DNA of 64,000 bases. It comes from Cytophagales bacterium (GTDB lineage: Bacteria > Bacteroidota > Bacteroidia > Cytophagales > Cyclobacteriaceae). The stretch lies in the NCBI GenBank assembly GCA_022360015.1, contig JAKSDQ010000288.1, positions 160,271 to 224,270 of the forward strand. Reading direction: 5' to 3'. The first letter of the stretch is position 1. Each line of letters opens with the position of its first letter. The notes beneath the pieces were generated by a model. It was not told the origin of the DNA. It did no database searches and saw nothing but the letters and a program-made list of their open reading frames with translations. Below, piece by piece: positions 17,441 to 27,193 of this stretch. The position numbers were made by a program, and so were the translations under genes.

Positions 17441-18030
17441 TCGCTTATATAGAAGGTAAGTTAACCTGGAAAGATCCTACATTTGTTATTATAGATATTG
17501 GGGGTATAGGATACGAAATCAAGATTTCGTTGGGAACATTTACCGCCATTAAAGATCTGGAGAGGTGCAAATTACATACCTATTTACATGTTAAGGAGGA
17601 TAGCCATACCTTGTTTGGTTTTTTCGAGCCAATTGAAAAAAAAATATTTTTATCCCTTATTTCCATAACAGGTGTGGGCCCAAGCACCGGGTTAATGGTG
17701 CTTTCGTCACTTTCAGCCAATGAATTACAGGAGGCAATCATTCATGGAGATGTATCAACCATTCAGTCCGTGAAAGGCATCGGAGCCAAAACCGCACAAA
17801 GAATTGTACTGGAGTTAAAAGATAAAATGGCCAAAGAAAACCTAGGTGATAATTATGCGATAATTCAACAAAAATCGTACAATACGGTAAAAAATGAAGC
17901 GTTATCAGCACTAATGACATTGGGGTATAATAAAGGAATGGCGACAAAAACTATTGATGGAATTTTGAAGAACTCCAAGGAAGAAATTAGCTTGGAAGAG
18001 TTAATAAGACTTGCTCTTAAAACTGCTTAA
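17437..18030 (+). CDS. ruvA: Holliday junction branch migration protein RuvA
   Basis: 197 residues from the ATG at 17437 overlapping the maeB stop ([13 protein letters not shown], the family N-terminus); a further upstream ATG at 17398 lies inside maeB. The three RuvA domains are present: OB-fold (1-~65), the tandem helix-hairpin-helix region ([38 protein letters not shown]), and the C-terminal three-helix domain III (~150-197) that contacts RuvB. It binds four-way junctions and targets RuvB. ruvB is not in the window. Confidence 0.95.
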   Translation: MIAYIEGKLTWKDPTFVIIDIGGIGYEIKISLGTFTAIKDLERCKLHTYLHVKEDSHTLFGFFEPIEKKIFLSLISITGVGPSTGLMVLSSLSANELQEAIIHGDVSTIQSVKGIGAKTAQRIVLELKDKMAKENLGDNYAIIQQKSYNTVKNEALSALMTLGYNKGMATKTIDGILKNSKEEISLEELIRLALKTA

Positions 18031-18045
18031 TCGAATAGTAAAAAC

Positions 18046-21000
18046 TTGATTTTATCTAGACTAAACGGATATTTGTTATTTATCCTGACCGGGTCCTTAG
18101 TGATGGCGAATTGGTTTTGGTCTAATGGAAATCTGTCGCTCGGCAATCAGGGCTCACTAATCCCCACCGAACTGGGGCTGGAATATTATAAGATCGATAC
18201 CACCGGTAATGATTCTACGCAAAACAATGTTCAGACGCAAGATACTACAAAAGCAGATACCACCAATCGTCAACTGCCCTATCAACCAACCAGGCAACCT
18301 ACTTTTCGACCCAAAGACCGTTTCGGTGATCCGTTTTCCTTTGATTTAAGTCCATCACCTTTACTGCTAAAAGACCCTTCCGGCCTGATGCTGGATGTGG
18401 AAATCGATACCGGACTCAATTATACGATCTACGAAAAAATGGGTGATGTGAATTTTCGTCCAACCACTTCCATGTCTTTTGAGGAATTCTCTGATTATCA
18501 GGAAAAAAAAATATTAAAAGATTACTGGAAATCCCGGTCCCGTGGGCTGGATGGAGAAAGCCCGGTCAGTTCAAGAAGCCTCATTCCGCCATTGTATATC
18601 AGCCCGGTATTCGATAGGATCTTCGGTGGAAGCAGAATAGACATTGTGCCCAGTGGATTTGTTACCCTTGATTTCGGTTCAAGATTTGAAAGGGTATTTA
18701 ACCCTTCCATTCCTATCAGGCAACAAAGAAATATTACACCACTGGAGTTCGATCAGCAAATAACCATGAATGTGGTGGGTAGCATTGGCGAAAAATTAAA
18801 AGTGACCACCAATTTTGATAACAATAACTCATTTGATTTTGAAAATAACTTCAAAGTAGAATATACCGGATTTGAGGAAGACATAATCAAAAAAATTGAA
18901 ATTGGGAATGTAAGTTTACCCCTTAATAATAGCCTGATAACCGGTTCTCAAAACCTTTTTGGCTTTAAAACCCAATTGCAGTTCGGCAAATTATTTGTCA
19001 CGGCCGTCGCCTCCACACAAAGGGGTAAAACGGATGTAGTTGAAATAAACGGAGGAAGTACAGGAGGGCAGGCCCGCGAGTTTGAAATCAGGGGGTCAGA
19101 CTATGATGAAAACCGGCACTTTTTTCTGGGACACTTTTTCCGTGAAAATTATGAAAACTGGTTGCAGCGTATCCCCCAGATCATCTCGGGTATCAATATC
19201 ACGCGGGTGGAGGTTTATGTAATCAACAGAAACAATACTACTGAGACGCTCAGGAACTTTGCCGCTTTTATGGATCTGGCTGAGCCCACAAGAATATATA
19301 ATACCGACTTTGTTACCTCTAATGATCCGAATGCCCCAAATAGCAACGGCGCCAATACACTTTTCAACGAATTAAGAGGCAACGATGCCATCAGGGATCC
19401 CGACGAGGTAACAGAAATACTGGAACAGCAGTATAGAATGGTCAATGCCACGGAATTTAATGTGGTTACAAGTGCCCGGAAGTTAGATGAAAGGGAATAC
19501 TCCTTTCATCCCCAGCTCGGCTATGTATCCTTGTTCCGGCAATTGCAGAACGATGAGGTACTGGCAGTTTCCTATGAATACACCTTTAATGGGCAGCGTT
19601 ACCAGGTAGGTGAGCTGACAGAAGATTATCAAAACCGGCAGGATGATGAGGTGATTATCCTGAAAATGCTAAGACCCAGCAAAATCAACATCAGGGACCC
19701 GGATAACAGGCCCATTCCCACCTGGGACCTGATGATGAAAAATATTTACAATCTGAATGCCAGCCAGGTCATACGTGAAAACTTTCAGTTAAGAGTGATC
19801 TACCGGGATGACAGGACCGGTATTGACAACCCAAGTCTGCACGAAGGGATCAACACCCAAAATGTACCCCTCGTCGAACTCTTTAATCTCGACCGGCTGA
19901 ATCAACAGGGAGATGAGCAACCGGATGGAAATTTCGATTTTATAGAGGGCGTTAGCATTGATACGGAAAAGGGCAACATCATTTTTCCGGTGCTTGAACC
20001 CTTTGGCGATCATTTAAGAAGCTTTTTCATCGGGGATCCCAATCAGGATAACCTGATCAATAAATTTGTGTTTGATACCTTATACGCCAGTACCAAGTTT
20101 GACGCACAACGAAATACGTTGCTGGACAAATTTTTCATCAACGGATCCCTGCAGGCCGGTTCGTCTAATGAAATTGCACTGCCGGGAATCAATATTGCCG
20201 AAGGCTCCGTCCAGGTGCTTGCCGGTAATACCCCACTTACTGAGGGGGTGGATTACCAGGTAGACTATACCTTTGGAAAGGTGACAATCATTAACGAAGG
20301 TATTCTGAATTCCGGACGGCCTATTAGAATTACCTATGAAAAGTCCGACCTTTTCAACTTCCAGGCACGCAGCCTGTTCGGGGCAAGGTTTGACTATCTG
20401 GTCAATGAAAATTTCAACATAGGCGCGACCTTGTTACATCTCAATGAAAGACCCCTTATATCCAGAATAAGCGTAGGTGACGAACCTTTGAGGAACACCA
20501 AGTATGGTTTTGATGTAAACTACAACAAAGAATCCAGGTTTTTAACCAAACTAACAGATGCGTTACCCTTGATCCAAACCAAGGAACGATCTGCCGTCAC
20601 CTTCAACGGAGAATTTGCCCAGTTAATCCCCGGCACTTCCAATATCGTAGATGGGGACGGCACTTCCTACCTCGACGATTTCGAGGCCGCTGTTACCCCT
20701 TTTAATCTGGGAGGTAATGTACTAACCTGGAGTTTAGCCAGTACGCCTATTACGGAGGACGACGCCTTTAACGGCAATGCCTCTACGGGAGATCTATCGT
20801 TTGGTTATAAAAGGGCAAAACTGGCCTGGTACATTATCGATAACATATTCTACAGGAGTAGTGGAATCAATGTCCCTTCCAATATCAGCGACGAGGACAA
20901 TTTTAATCACTACATCAGAGAGGTGACCCCACAGGAAATATTCATCAACCAGGACCAGCAGGTGCTCAACCTTGCACTACCGTTGTTCAATCTGGCTTAT

Positions 21001-24000
21001 TTCCCTTCAGAAAGAGGACAATATAATTATAACCCCCAGTTAAATCCTGACGGTACCCTACCCAACCCTGCCAGTAACTGGGGCGGGATAACCCGGGCCA
21101 TCACTTCTGAGGTGGATTTTGATAAGGCCAACATCGAGTTTATTGAATTTTGGCTGATGGATCCGTTCCTGCCCGGAGAAAATGGCCGGGTACTGGACGG
21201 AATACAAAACACGAATAATACCACCGGGGGCCGGTTTGTGCTAAACCTGGGAAGTATATCGGAAGATGTTATTAAAGACAACAGACACGGCTTTGAAAAT
21301 GGCCTTCCGGGTGACGGAAGCAACGAAAATGTGGAAGTGACACCCTGGGGAAGGGTCACCACACAACAGTTTTTAACACCACAATTTGACAATTCTGCCG
21401 ATTCCAGACCTAATCAGGATGTGGGGCTCGATGGATTGAGAAGTGAAGACGAGGCTACGACTTTTTCTGACTTTTTAAACAATATACCTGCATCCGCCAG
21501 AACGATTGTAGAAGCTGATCCGTCAGCAGACAACTTCCACTTCTATCTTGGAGATGAACTGGATGAGAGGGATGCCAAGATTTTGGAAAGGTATAAAAAC
21601 TTTAATGGTATGGAGGGCAACAGTCCCATTATTTCGGGTAACTCAAGCATCACCCCTTCCGGCTCAAATCTACCTGAAAATGAAGATCTCAATAAAGACA
21701 ACACCTTGTCTGGCCTGGAGGAGTATTACGAATATACCATCAATCTGAGGCCTGGCCAACTGGAAGTGGGCAGAGAAAATATCGTGGACAGAGTAACTGC
21801 CAATGTTAACGGACAAAATGTCGACTGGTACCTGTTTCGCATACCAATCAGGAATCCTGACAGGATCGAGGGGAATATTAGTGATTTCAAGTCCATCCGG
21901 TATTTGAGAACTTACTTAACCGGGTTTTCACAGCCTGTGGTATTGAGAATGGCTAATTTCCAGATGGTAGGCAGCCAGTGGATCAAAGAAGTTGAAAGCC
22001 TCGAATCACCGGGAATAGGTACACCCATCGAAGCTGCCAACACTGAATTTAATATTTCAGTAGTGAATATTGAACAAAACAGCCAGCCAGCCCCTGACAA
22101 AATTCGCTATGTTTTGCCTCCTGGATTTGAACGGGACAGGGATAATACAACGATCAACCAGGTGCAGTTAAATGAGCAATCTTTAGTACTCACCGTCAGG
22201 GAATTGGAGGACAGGGATGCCAGGGGAGTTTTTAAAAACGTTAACTTTGATCTCATTAACTACGGCAATATAAAAATGTTTCTTCATGCCCAAGGAGAAG
22301 ATATACAGGATGGCGAGGCAACGGCCTTCCTGAGATTGGGTACGGACAAGACGCAGAATTACTATGAAATCGAGGTGCCTTTAATTATTACGCCTTTCGG
22401 TACCACATCACCGGAAGGAATATGGCCTAAAGATAACGAAATAGATGTAACGCTGGATGAACTATTCCAGTTAAAATCACTCCGGAACAGAACCAGGGAC
22501 GAGAGAAATTTCCGCTTTTCGAATATTGAAGGGCCCCTGGAAACCGGTCAAACCAGATTAACCATAAAGGGTAATCCTGATTTAAGTTCCGTGCAAGTGA
22601 TGATGATCGGTATCAGAAACCCTGAAAGTCCCGACAGGGCACCAAAATCTTTGTCCATATGGGCCAATGAATTACGGGTAGGGGATTTTGACACCCGGGC
22701 CGGATGGGCAGCCAACGCCAGGCTAAATGCCCAGTTGGCTGATTTTGCCAATGTAACGGCTTCTACCAGATATTCGTCGGTAGGCTGGGGCTCAATACAG
22801 GAAAAAATATCCGACAGGGAAAGGGACGAAACCCTGCAATTTGACGTGGCTGCCAATGTAAATCTCGATAAGTTCTTTCCTGAAAAACTGGGGTTGAGTA
22901 TACCCATGTATGTGGGCTATGAAAAAGTGAGCATTAAACCATTTTTTGACCCGAAAGACCCCGATGTGCCTTTACAGTCAACCCTGAATTCCATGGCGGA
23001 AGAGGAACGCAACAATTACGAGGACATTGTCACTGACAACACGGAAAGAAAAAGTATAAATTTTACCAATGTCAGGGTCAACAAAACCAATCCGGAGGCG
23101 AAAAATCACATTTACGATATTTCCAATTTTTCTTTTACCTACGCCTTCAGTGAAGAAACCCGGAGTAATTTCAATACCGAGTCCTACCTTTACAGAACTT
23201 ACAGAGGGGCTGTAGCCTATAATTTTGCGCCGCAGGAGGTAAGTGTGGAACCCTTTCAAAAGGCAAAATTCCTGGAATCCCCTTACTTGCAACTATTAAA
23301 GGATTTTAACTTTTCGCCTATTCCCAATAACATTTCCGTCAGGTTTGACCTTGACCGGCGGTTTGTTAAAACACAGTTCCGGAATGAAAACCTGACTACC
23401 GAAGGCATAGCGCCGAATTTTGAAAAATACTTCACATTTAACAGGGTTTACAATGTCAGATGGGGCCTTACCAAAAGCCTTTCGATGGATTATGCGGCGA
23501 GGGCCAACGCAGTTATTGACGAACCGCTCGGGGAGATCGATACCGATGCGGAAAGACAGGAAATATGGGATAACCTGAGGGATTTTGGCCGGATGAAAAA
23601 CTTTGATCAGGACATTTCCTTTAATTACAGGTTACCGCTGGATAAAATTCCCTTCACCGACTGGATCAGGGCAGATGCCCGGTATAGTGTAGGGTATACC
23701 TGGACAGCAGGCGCTTTGAATCAACAGGAAGAATTTGGCAATATCATTCAAAACAACCGTCAAAGAAACCTGACCGGCAAGTTTGACCTTGTGGGCTTGT
23801 ACAACAAGATTAAGTTTTTCAAGGAAATCAACTCTCCTGCCCCACCACCACGTCGCCGGGCTCCGCCCAATCGGAATCAGGAAGAAGGCGAACAGGAAGA
23901 AAATGTGTTAAAACGTGACAACAAAGGCGTGAAGGGTTTTTTTCGCTTGTTAATGTCGGTAAGATCAGTGGATTTTACCTACAATGTTGGAGAAGGCACC

Positions 24001-25272
24001 TATTTGCCTGGGTTTAATCAGACCCCTTTTCTTTTTGGGCTGGATTCAGCCTTTAGCGCCCCGGGCATTCCGTTTATTCTGGGCAGCCAGGATATATCTA
24101 TCAGGGACAGAGCCCTAAGAAACGGATGGTTGGTAAACAGTGAAGAGTTAACTACCCCATTTAGCCAGTCCAATAATATTGATCTCAATATTAATGCGGT
24201 GGTAGAGCCTTTTAAAGACTTTCGGATAACCCTGAAGGCAAGAAAGCAAAAAACAAATGCATACCAGGAAATCTTCAGAAACGGGCAATCTTTGAATCCT
24301 TCCCGTACGGGCAGCTACAGCATTTCCTTCTTTACCTTAAAAACCGCCTTCAAAAGAGATGACAACAATGATGTCTCACCTGTCTTTCAGGATTTCGAAA
24401 ACAATCGACAGACAATCCTGAACAGGCTGGCCCAAACCAACGAAGACCTGGCTGGTCTTCCCCTTAATTCACAGGATGTATTAATCCCGGCATTTATCGC
24501 GGCCTACACCGGGCAAGATGTCAATGAAGTCAACCTTACCCCCTTTCCAAAAGTGCCTGTGCCCAACTGGACATTGAGCTATTCGGGATTATCCAAGTTG
24601 AATGCCTTCAAAGACATTTTCAGATCCATCACTGTCAACCATACCTATAACTCCTCTTATGATGTCAGAAACTTTACCAGTTCCCTGTTTTATGAGGAAG
24701 GAATAACCCTGGATAAACGAGTGGAAGATTACAGGCCACCTTCATTAACCAATGAAGAAGGTGATTTTATACCGGAATTAGTGCTCAACCAGGTATCCAT
24801 TACCGAAAGCTTTTCACCTTTGATAGGCATCAATCTGAGCACTAAAAAAAGGATGAACATCAACGTAGAATACAGGACAGAAAGAAGCCTGGCGCTAAAT
24901 ATGTCCAACGCGCAGATAACAGAGCTGACCCGGAATGATTTTTCATTAACCTTTGGCTATACAAAAGCCAAGTTTAAACTCCCCTTCCGCTCGCAAGGCA
25001 AAACGATTACCCTGCAAAACGACCTGTCATTCAAGATGCAGATGTCGATAGGGGATAATAAAACCGTACAAAGAAAAATCGAAGACTCCAATACAATAAC
25101 CAATGGGACAAGGAGTTTTCAACTGAGGCCAACGATTGATTATGTAGTGGATGAAAAACTGAGTGTCCAGGTGTATTTCGAACGCAATGTCAATGACCCC
25201 CGGGTATCGGCCAGTTTTAAAAGGGCCACGACCGCATTTGGCACCCGTATCAGGTTCAGCCTCTCGCAATAA
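18046..25272 (+). CDS. sprA: SprA, outer-membrane translocon of the type IX secretion / gliding system
   Basis: 2,408 residues, matching the very large SprA family. A signal-like hydrophobic segment (about 8-25) is followed by a low-complexity Thr/Gln region and PKDRFGDPFSFDLSPSP, then very long beta-rich sequence. Late features are a Pro-rich insertion with a Glu-rich stretch near residues 1930-1950 and a closing strand ending in aromatic/Ser residues. SprA forms the 36-strand barrel that exports T9SS cargo and gliding adhesins. No ATG opens the frame: TTG at 18046 is the likely start, with the next ATG near residue 20 cutting the signal. It follows ruvA by 15 bp; the maeB-ruvA-sprA-gcvH order is familiar in Bacteroidota. 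Confidence 0.93.
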   Translation: MILSRLNGYLLFILTGSLVMANWFWSNGNLSLGNQGSLIPTELGLEYYKIDTTGNDSTQNNVQTQDTTKADTTNRQLPYQPTRQPTFRPKDRFGDPFSFDLSPSPLLLKDPSGLMLDVEIDTGLNYTIYEKMGDVNFRPTTSMSFEEFSDYQEKKILKDYWKSRSRGLDGESPVSSRSLIPPLYISPVFDRIFGGSRIDIVPSGFVTLDFGSRFERVFNPSIPIRQQRNITPLEFDQQITMNVVGSIGEKLKVTTNFDNNNSFDFENNFKVEYTGFEEDIIKKIEIGNVSLPLNNSLITGSQNLFGFKTQLQFGKLFVTAVASTQRGKTDVVEINGGSTGGQAREFEIRGSDYDENRHFFLGHFFRENYENWLQRIPQIISGINITRVEVYVINRNNTTETLRNFAAFMDLAEPTRIYNTDFVTSNDPNAPNSNGANTLFNELRGNDAIRDPDEVTEILEQQYRMVNATEFNVVTSARKLDEREYSFHPQLGYVSLFRQLQNDEVLAVSYEYTFNGQRYQVGELTEDYQNRQDDEVIILKMLRPSKINIRDPDNRPIPTWDLMMKNIYNLNASQVIRENFQLRVIYRDDRTGIDNPSLHEGINTQNVPLVELFNLDRLNQQGDEQPDGNFDFIEGVSIDTEKGNIIFPVLEPFGDHLRSFFIGDPNQDNLINKFVFDTLYASTKFDAQRNTLLDKFFINGSLQAGSSNEIALPGINIAEGSVQVLAGNTPLTEGVDYQVDYTFGKVTIINEGILNSGRPIRITYEKSDLFNFQARSLFGARFDYLVNENFNIGATLLHLNERPLISRISVGDEPLRNTKYGFDVNYNKESRFLTKLTDALPLIQTKERSAVTFNGEFAQLIPGTSNIVDGDGTSYLDDFEAAVTPFNLGGNVLTWSLASTPITEDDAFNGNASTGDLSFGYKRAKLAWYIIDNIFYRSSGINVPSNISDEDNFNHYIREVTPQEIFINQDQQVLNLALPLFNLAYFPSERGQYNYNPQLNPDGTLPNPASNWGGITRAITSEVDFDKANIEFIEFWLMDPFLPGENGRVLDGIQNTNNTTGGRFVLNLGSISEDVIKDNRHGFENGLPGDGSNENVEVTPWGRVTTQQFLTPQFDNSADSRPNQDVGLDGLRSEDEATTFSDFLNNIPASARTIVEADPSADNFHFYLGDELDERDAKILERYKNFNGMEGNSPIISGNSSITPSGSNLPENEDLNKDNTLSGLEEYYEYTINLRPGQLEVGRENIVDRVTANVNGQNVDWYLFRIPIRNPDRIEGNISDFKSIRYLRTYLTGFSQPVVLRMANFQMVGSQWIKEVESLESPGIGTPIEAANTEFNISVVNIEQNSQPAPDKIRYVLPPGFERDRDNTTINQVQLNEQSLVLTVRELEDRDARGVFKNVNFDLINYGNIKMFLHAQGEDIQDGEATAFLRLGTDKTQNYYEIEVPLIITPFGTTSPEGIWPKDNEIDVTLDELFQLKSLRNRTRDERNFRFSNIEGPLETGQTRLTIKGNPDLSSVQVMMIGIRNPESPDRAPKSLSIWANELRVGDFDTRAGWAANARLNAQLADFANVTASTRYSSVGWGSIQEKISDRERDETLQFDVAANVNLDKFFPEKLGLSIPMYVGYEKVSIKPFFDPKDPDVPLQSTLNSMAEEERNNYEDIVTDNTERKSINFTNVRVNKTNPEAKNHIYDISNFSFTYAFSEETRSNFNTESYLYRTYRGAVAYNFAPQEVSVEPFQKAKFLESPYLQLLKDFNFSPIPNNISVRFDLDRRFVKTQFRNENLTTEGIAPNFEKYFTFNRVYNVRWGLTKSLSMDYAARANAVIDEPLGEIDTDAERQEIWDNLRDFGRMKNFDQDISFNYRLPLDKIPFTDWIRADARYSVGYTWTAGALNQQEEFGNIIQNNRQRNLTGKFDLVGLYNKIKFFKEINSPAPPPRRRAPPNRNQEEGEQEENVLKRDNKGVKGFFRLLMSVRSVDFTYNVGEGTYLPGFNQTPFLFGLDSAFSAPGIPFILGSQDISIRDRALRNGWLVNSEELTTPFSQSNNIDLNINAVVEPFKDFRITLKARKQKTNAYQEIFRNGQSLNPSRTGSYSISFFTLKTAFKRDDNNDVSPVFQDFENNRQTILNRLAQTNEDLAGLPLNSQDVLIPAFIAAYTGQDVNEVNLTPFPKVPVPNWTLSYSGLSKLNAFKDIFRSITVNHTYNSSYDVRNFTSSLFYEEGITLDKRVEDYRPPSLTNEEGDFIPELVLNQVSITESFSPLIGINLSTKKRMNINVEYRTERSLALNMSNAQITELTRNDFSLTFGYTKAKFKLPFRSQGKTITLQNDLSFKMQMSIGDNKTVQRKIEDSNTITNGTRSFQLRPTIDYVVDEKLSVQVYFERNVNDPRVSASFKRATTAFGTRIRFSLSQ

Positions 25273-25326
25273 CCAGGCTCTAACAGGCCCTTACCGGCAG
25301 ATATTTTTAATTTGCCGTCAAAAATT

Positions 25327-25355
25327 TTTGCATTTAAAAAAAGAATGTATTTTTG
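25327..25355 (+). promoter_or_regulatory. Candidate promoter of gcvH
   Basis: A perfect -7 box TATTTTTG (25348-25355) is preceded by TTTG at 25327-25330, spacer 17, slightly short. The gcvH ATG is 19 bp downstream. Confidence 0.45.
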
Positions 25356-25373
25356 GGGCAAAAATTTAGCGAC

Positions 25374-25751
25374 ATGAACTTTCCTGAAGAATTAAAGTAT
25401 ACCAAAGATCATGAATGGATTCGTGTGGAAGATGACATTGCAACAATCGGAATAACAGATTTTGCACAACAGGAACTGGGAGATATAGTCTATGTGGAGG
25501 TGGAAACCGTAGATGAAGAAATCGGCCAGGGTGAGGTATTCGGTACCGTTGAAGCCGTAAAAACCGTTTCAGATCTTTTTATGCCCATATCGGGAACAGT
25601 AGCTTCTTTTAATGAAGCCCTTGAGTCTAATCCCGAGATTGTTAACGAAGACCCTTATGGTAAAGGCTGGATGATTACAGTAAATATCACAGATAAAAGT
25701 GAACTGGATGGGTTAATGAGTGCCGCCGAGTATCAGGAATTGGTAAGCTGA
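25374..25751 (+). CDS. gcvH: Glycine cleavage system H protein
   Basis: 125 residues from the ATG at 25374 ([20 protein letters not shown]); the in-frame TTG upstream lies in the promoter. It is the lipoyl carrier that shuttles the aminomethyl group between P and T proteins. The lipoylated Lys63 sits in [14 protein letters not shown], with GxxGxxE spacing as in the family, and DPYGKGWMI near the end. It depends on lipoyl synthase, whose gene lies at 31.5 kb. The other gcv genes are not nearby, which is usual in Bacteroidota. Confidence 0.96.
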   Translation: MNFPEELKYTKDHEWIRVEDDIATIGITDFAQQELGDIVYVEVETVDEEIGQGEVFGTVEAVKTVSDLFMPISGTVASFNEALESNPEIVNEDPYGKGWMITVNITDKSELDGLMSAAEYQELVS

Positions 25752-25774
25752 TTCATTTTATTGTCCCATGTCAG

Positions 25775-26161
25775 ATGCGTAATTGGCGATATCACGTATT
25801 TACCCTGATATGGGCCGTTATAATAGCCATATTAACATTGTCACCCGGCCGGTCGATGCCAGACTCACCCTTCCGGAATATTCCTTACTTAGACAAAATT
25901 GTTCATGCGGGTATTTTTGCATTTCTTTCATTTTTGATGGCAAGGGGTATCATAAAGCAATATTCGGGGCATAAAACCAAATATGCATGCTTTACCGGTT
26001 TCACAATCACTATCTCTTATGGAGCAGCCATTGAATACCTGCAAAAGCTTGTGCCCGGAAGGTCATTCGAGTTAAATGATTTAATAGCCAATACAACAGG
26101 GGCTTTGCTTGGGATAGCTGCCTGTTATTTTTTGTTAAAATTAACATCTAATCGGTCATAA
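25775..26161 (+). CDS. VanZ-like family membrane protein
   Basis: 128 residues with four hydrophobic segments (about 7-20, 43-57, 70-90, 103-122). VanZ-type marks are a short N-terminal helix ending TLSPGRSMP, then YLDKIVHAGIFAFLSFL and the conserved late motif EYLQKLVPGRSFELNDLIAN preceding the last helix. Function is unclear; VanZ in enterococci gives low-level teicoplanin resistance, and most relatives are uncharacterised. It lies 23 bp after gcvH, probably in the same transcript. Confidence 0.85.
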   Translation: MRNWRYHVFTLIWAVIIAILTLSPGRSMPDSPFRNIPYLDKIVHAGIFAFLSFLMARGIIKQYSGHKTKYACFTGFTITISYGAAIEYLQKLVPGRSFELNDLIANTTGALLGIAACYFLLKLTSNRS

Positions 26162-26166
26162 ACCTT

Positions 26167-26195
26167 TTCTATAAACATTTTGTTTTGTATATTTG
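26167..26195 (+). promoter_or_regulatory. Candidate promoter of tonB
   Basis: A perfect -7 box TATATTTG (26188-26195) has a weak T-rich -33 region about 19 bases upstream. The tonB ATG is 56 bp downstream. Confidence 0.45.
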
Positions 26196-26251
26196 GACAT
26201 AGGGCCAAAATAAAAAAAGGCCAATTTTGTGAATAACTAACAAGATTTACC

Positions 26252-26926
26252 ATGGAAGTAAAAAAGAAACCGGAAGCTGATTTGACCAAAAAATCAGGTA
26301 TGCTTTTAAACCTGGGGCTGGTTCTCAGTCTTGTTATTGTGATTACGGCTTTCAGTTGGAGATCATATGATGACGGTGATTTGATGAATTTGGGTCAGGT
26401 AGATGATAATTTTGAGGAAATAATGGAAGTTCCACCCACGGAACAGCCACCTCCCCCACCACCTGTCATTCAACAGCCGGAAATCATCGAGGTGCCCGAT
26501 GAAGAGGAAATTGAACAGGAAATTGAAGTGGATCTTGATGTAGAGATCACAGAAGAAACTGCCATTGAAGAAATCATTGTCAGTGATGAGCCTGAAGATG
26601 AAGTAGCAGACGAAATTTTTACAATAGTTGAAGAGCAACCTACGCCAAATGGTGGTATGAGCGCATTCTATGAATTTGTAAGAAAGAATCTGAAATATCC
26701 TTCCCAGGCAAGAAGAATGGGCATCGAAGGAAAAGTATTCGTACAGTTTGTAGTGGATAAAGACGGTACCATTACCGATGTACAGGCCATTAAAGGCATC
26801 GGCGCGGGATGTGACGAGGAGGCGATCAGGGTATTGAAAAATCACCCTAAATGGAAGCCGGGAATGCAAAGAGGTCGTCCTGTAAGAGTACGAATGGTCA
26901 TTCCAATTACATTTAAATTAGGTTAA
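26252..26926 (+). CDS. tonB: Energy transducer TonB
   Basis: 224 residues. One N-terminal membrane anchor (about 17-37) is followed by a Pro-rich spacer (EQPPPPPPVIQQPEIIEVP) and a strongly acidic Glu/Asp linker, then a TonB C-terminal domain (about 135-224). The C-terminal domain has YPSQARRMGIEGKVFVQFVV, the GxGxGCDEEAIRVLKNHPKW segment and the closing RVRMVIPITFKLG. It carries energy from ExbBD to outer-membrane receptors such as the (broken) one at 55 kb. Followed by a strong terminator, so it ends its own unit. Confidence 0.93.
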   Translation: MEVKKKPEADLTKKSGMLLNLGLVLSLVIVITAFSWRSYDDGDLMNLGQVDDNFEEIMEVPPTEQPPPPPPVIQQPEIIEVPDEEEIEQEIEVDLDVEITEETAIEEIIVSDEPEDEVADEIFTIVEEQPTPNGGMSAFYEFVRKNLKYPSQARRMGIEGKVFVQFVVDKDGTITDVQAIKGIGAGCDEEAIRVLKNHPKWKPGMQRGRPVRVRMVIPITFKLG

Positions 26927-26952
26927 CATTCAAATCATAAGATAATTGTAAT

Positions 26953-26979
26953 TAAAACCCCGCCAATGGCGGGGTTTTA
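26953..26979 (+). terminator. Intrinsic terminator after tonB
   Basis: 12-bp stem with a three-base loop: TAAAACCCCGCC / GGCGGGGTTTTA. It has flanking A and T runs and is near-symmetrical. Confidence 0.88.
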
Positions 26980-27154
26980 GTTTAGTTATAAAACGATGTG
27001 TTGGCTTTATAGCCATTTTTAGTTCCAGCTTAATTTCACATTGATTTCTCCGGGCTTTTCCCGGCTTTTTTTTATAATCATCTGTCGGGCAAACCGCTCA
27101 TATAATTATTACCTGATTTATACAAACCAGGTATCGATAAATGCCAATTAATAA

Positions 27155-27162
27155 TATATTTG
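27155..27162 (+). promoter_or_regulatory. Candidate -7 promoter element for the M16 peptidase pair
   Basis: TATATTTG is a perfect match to TAnnTTTG, 31 bp before the ATG. No clear -33 TTTG is visible at the right distance. Confidence 0.4.
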
Positions 27163-27193
27163 AACTGTAATTGCAACCTGATAATTTAACAAA

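Noticed and set aside
26363..26869. Long antisense frame across tonB
   Set aside because: It mirrors the acidic and Pro-rich coding sequence of tonB; the composition (many Phe/Ile/Tyr) is what a reverse reading of Glu/Asp codons gives.
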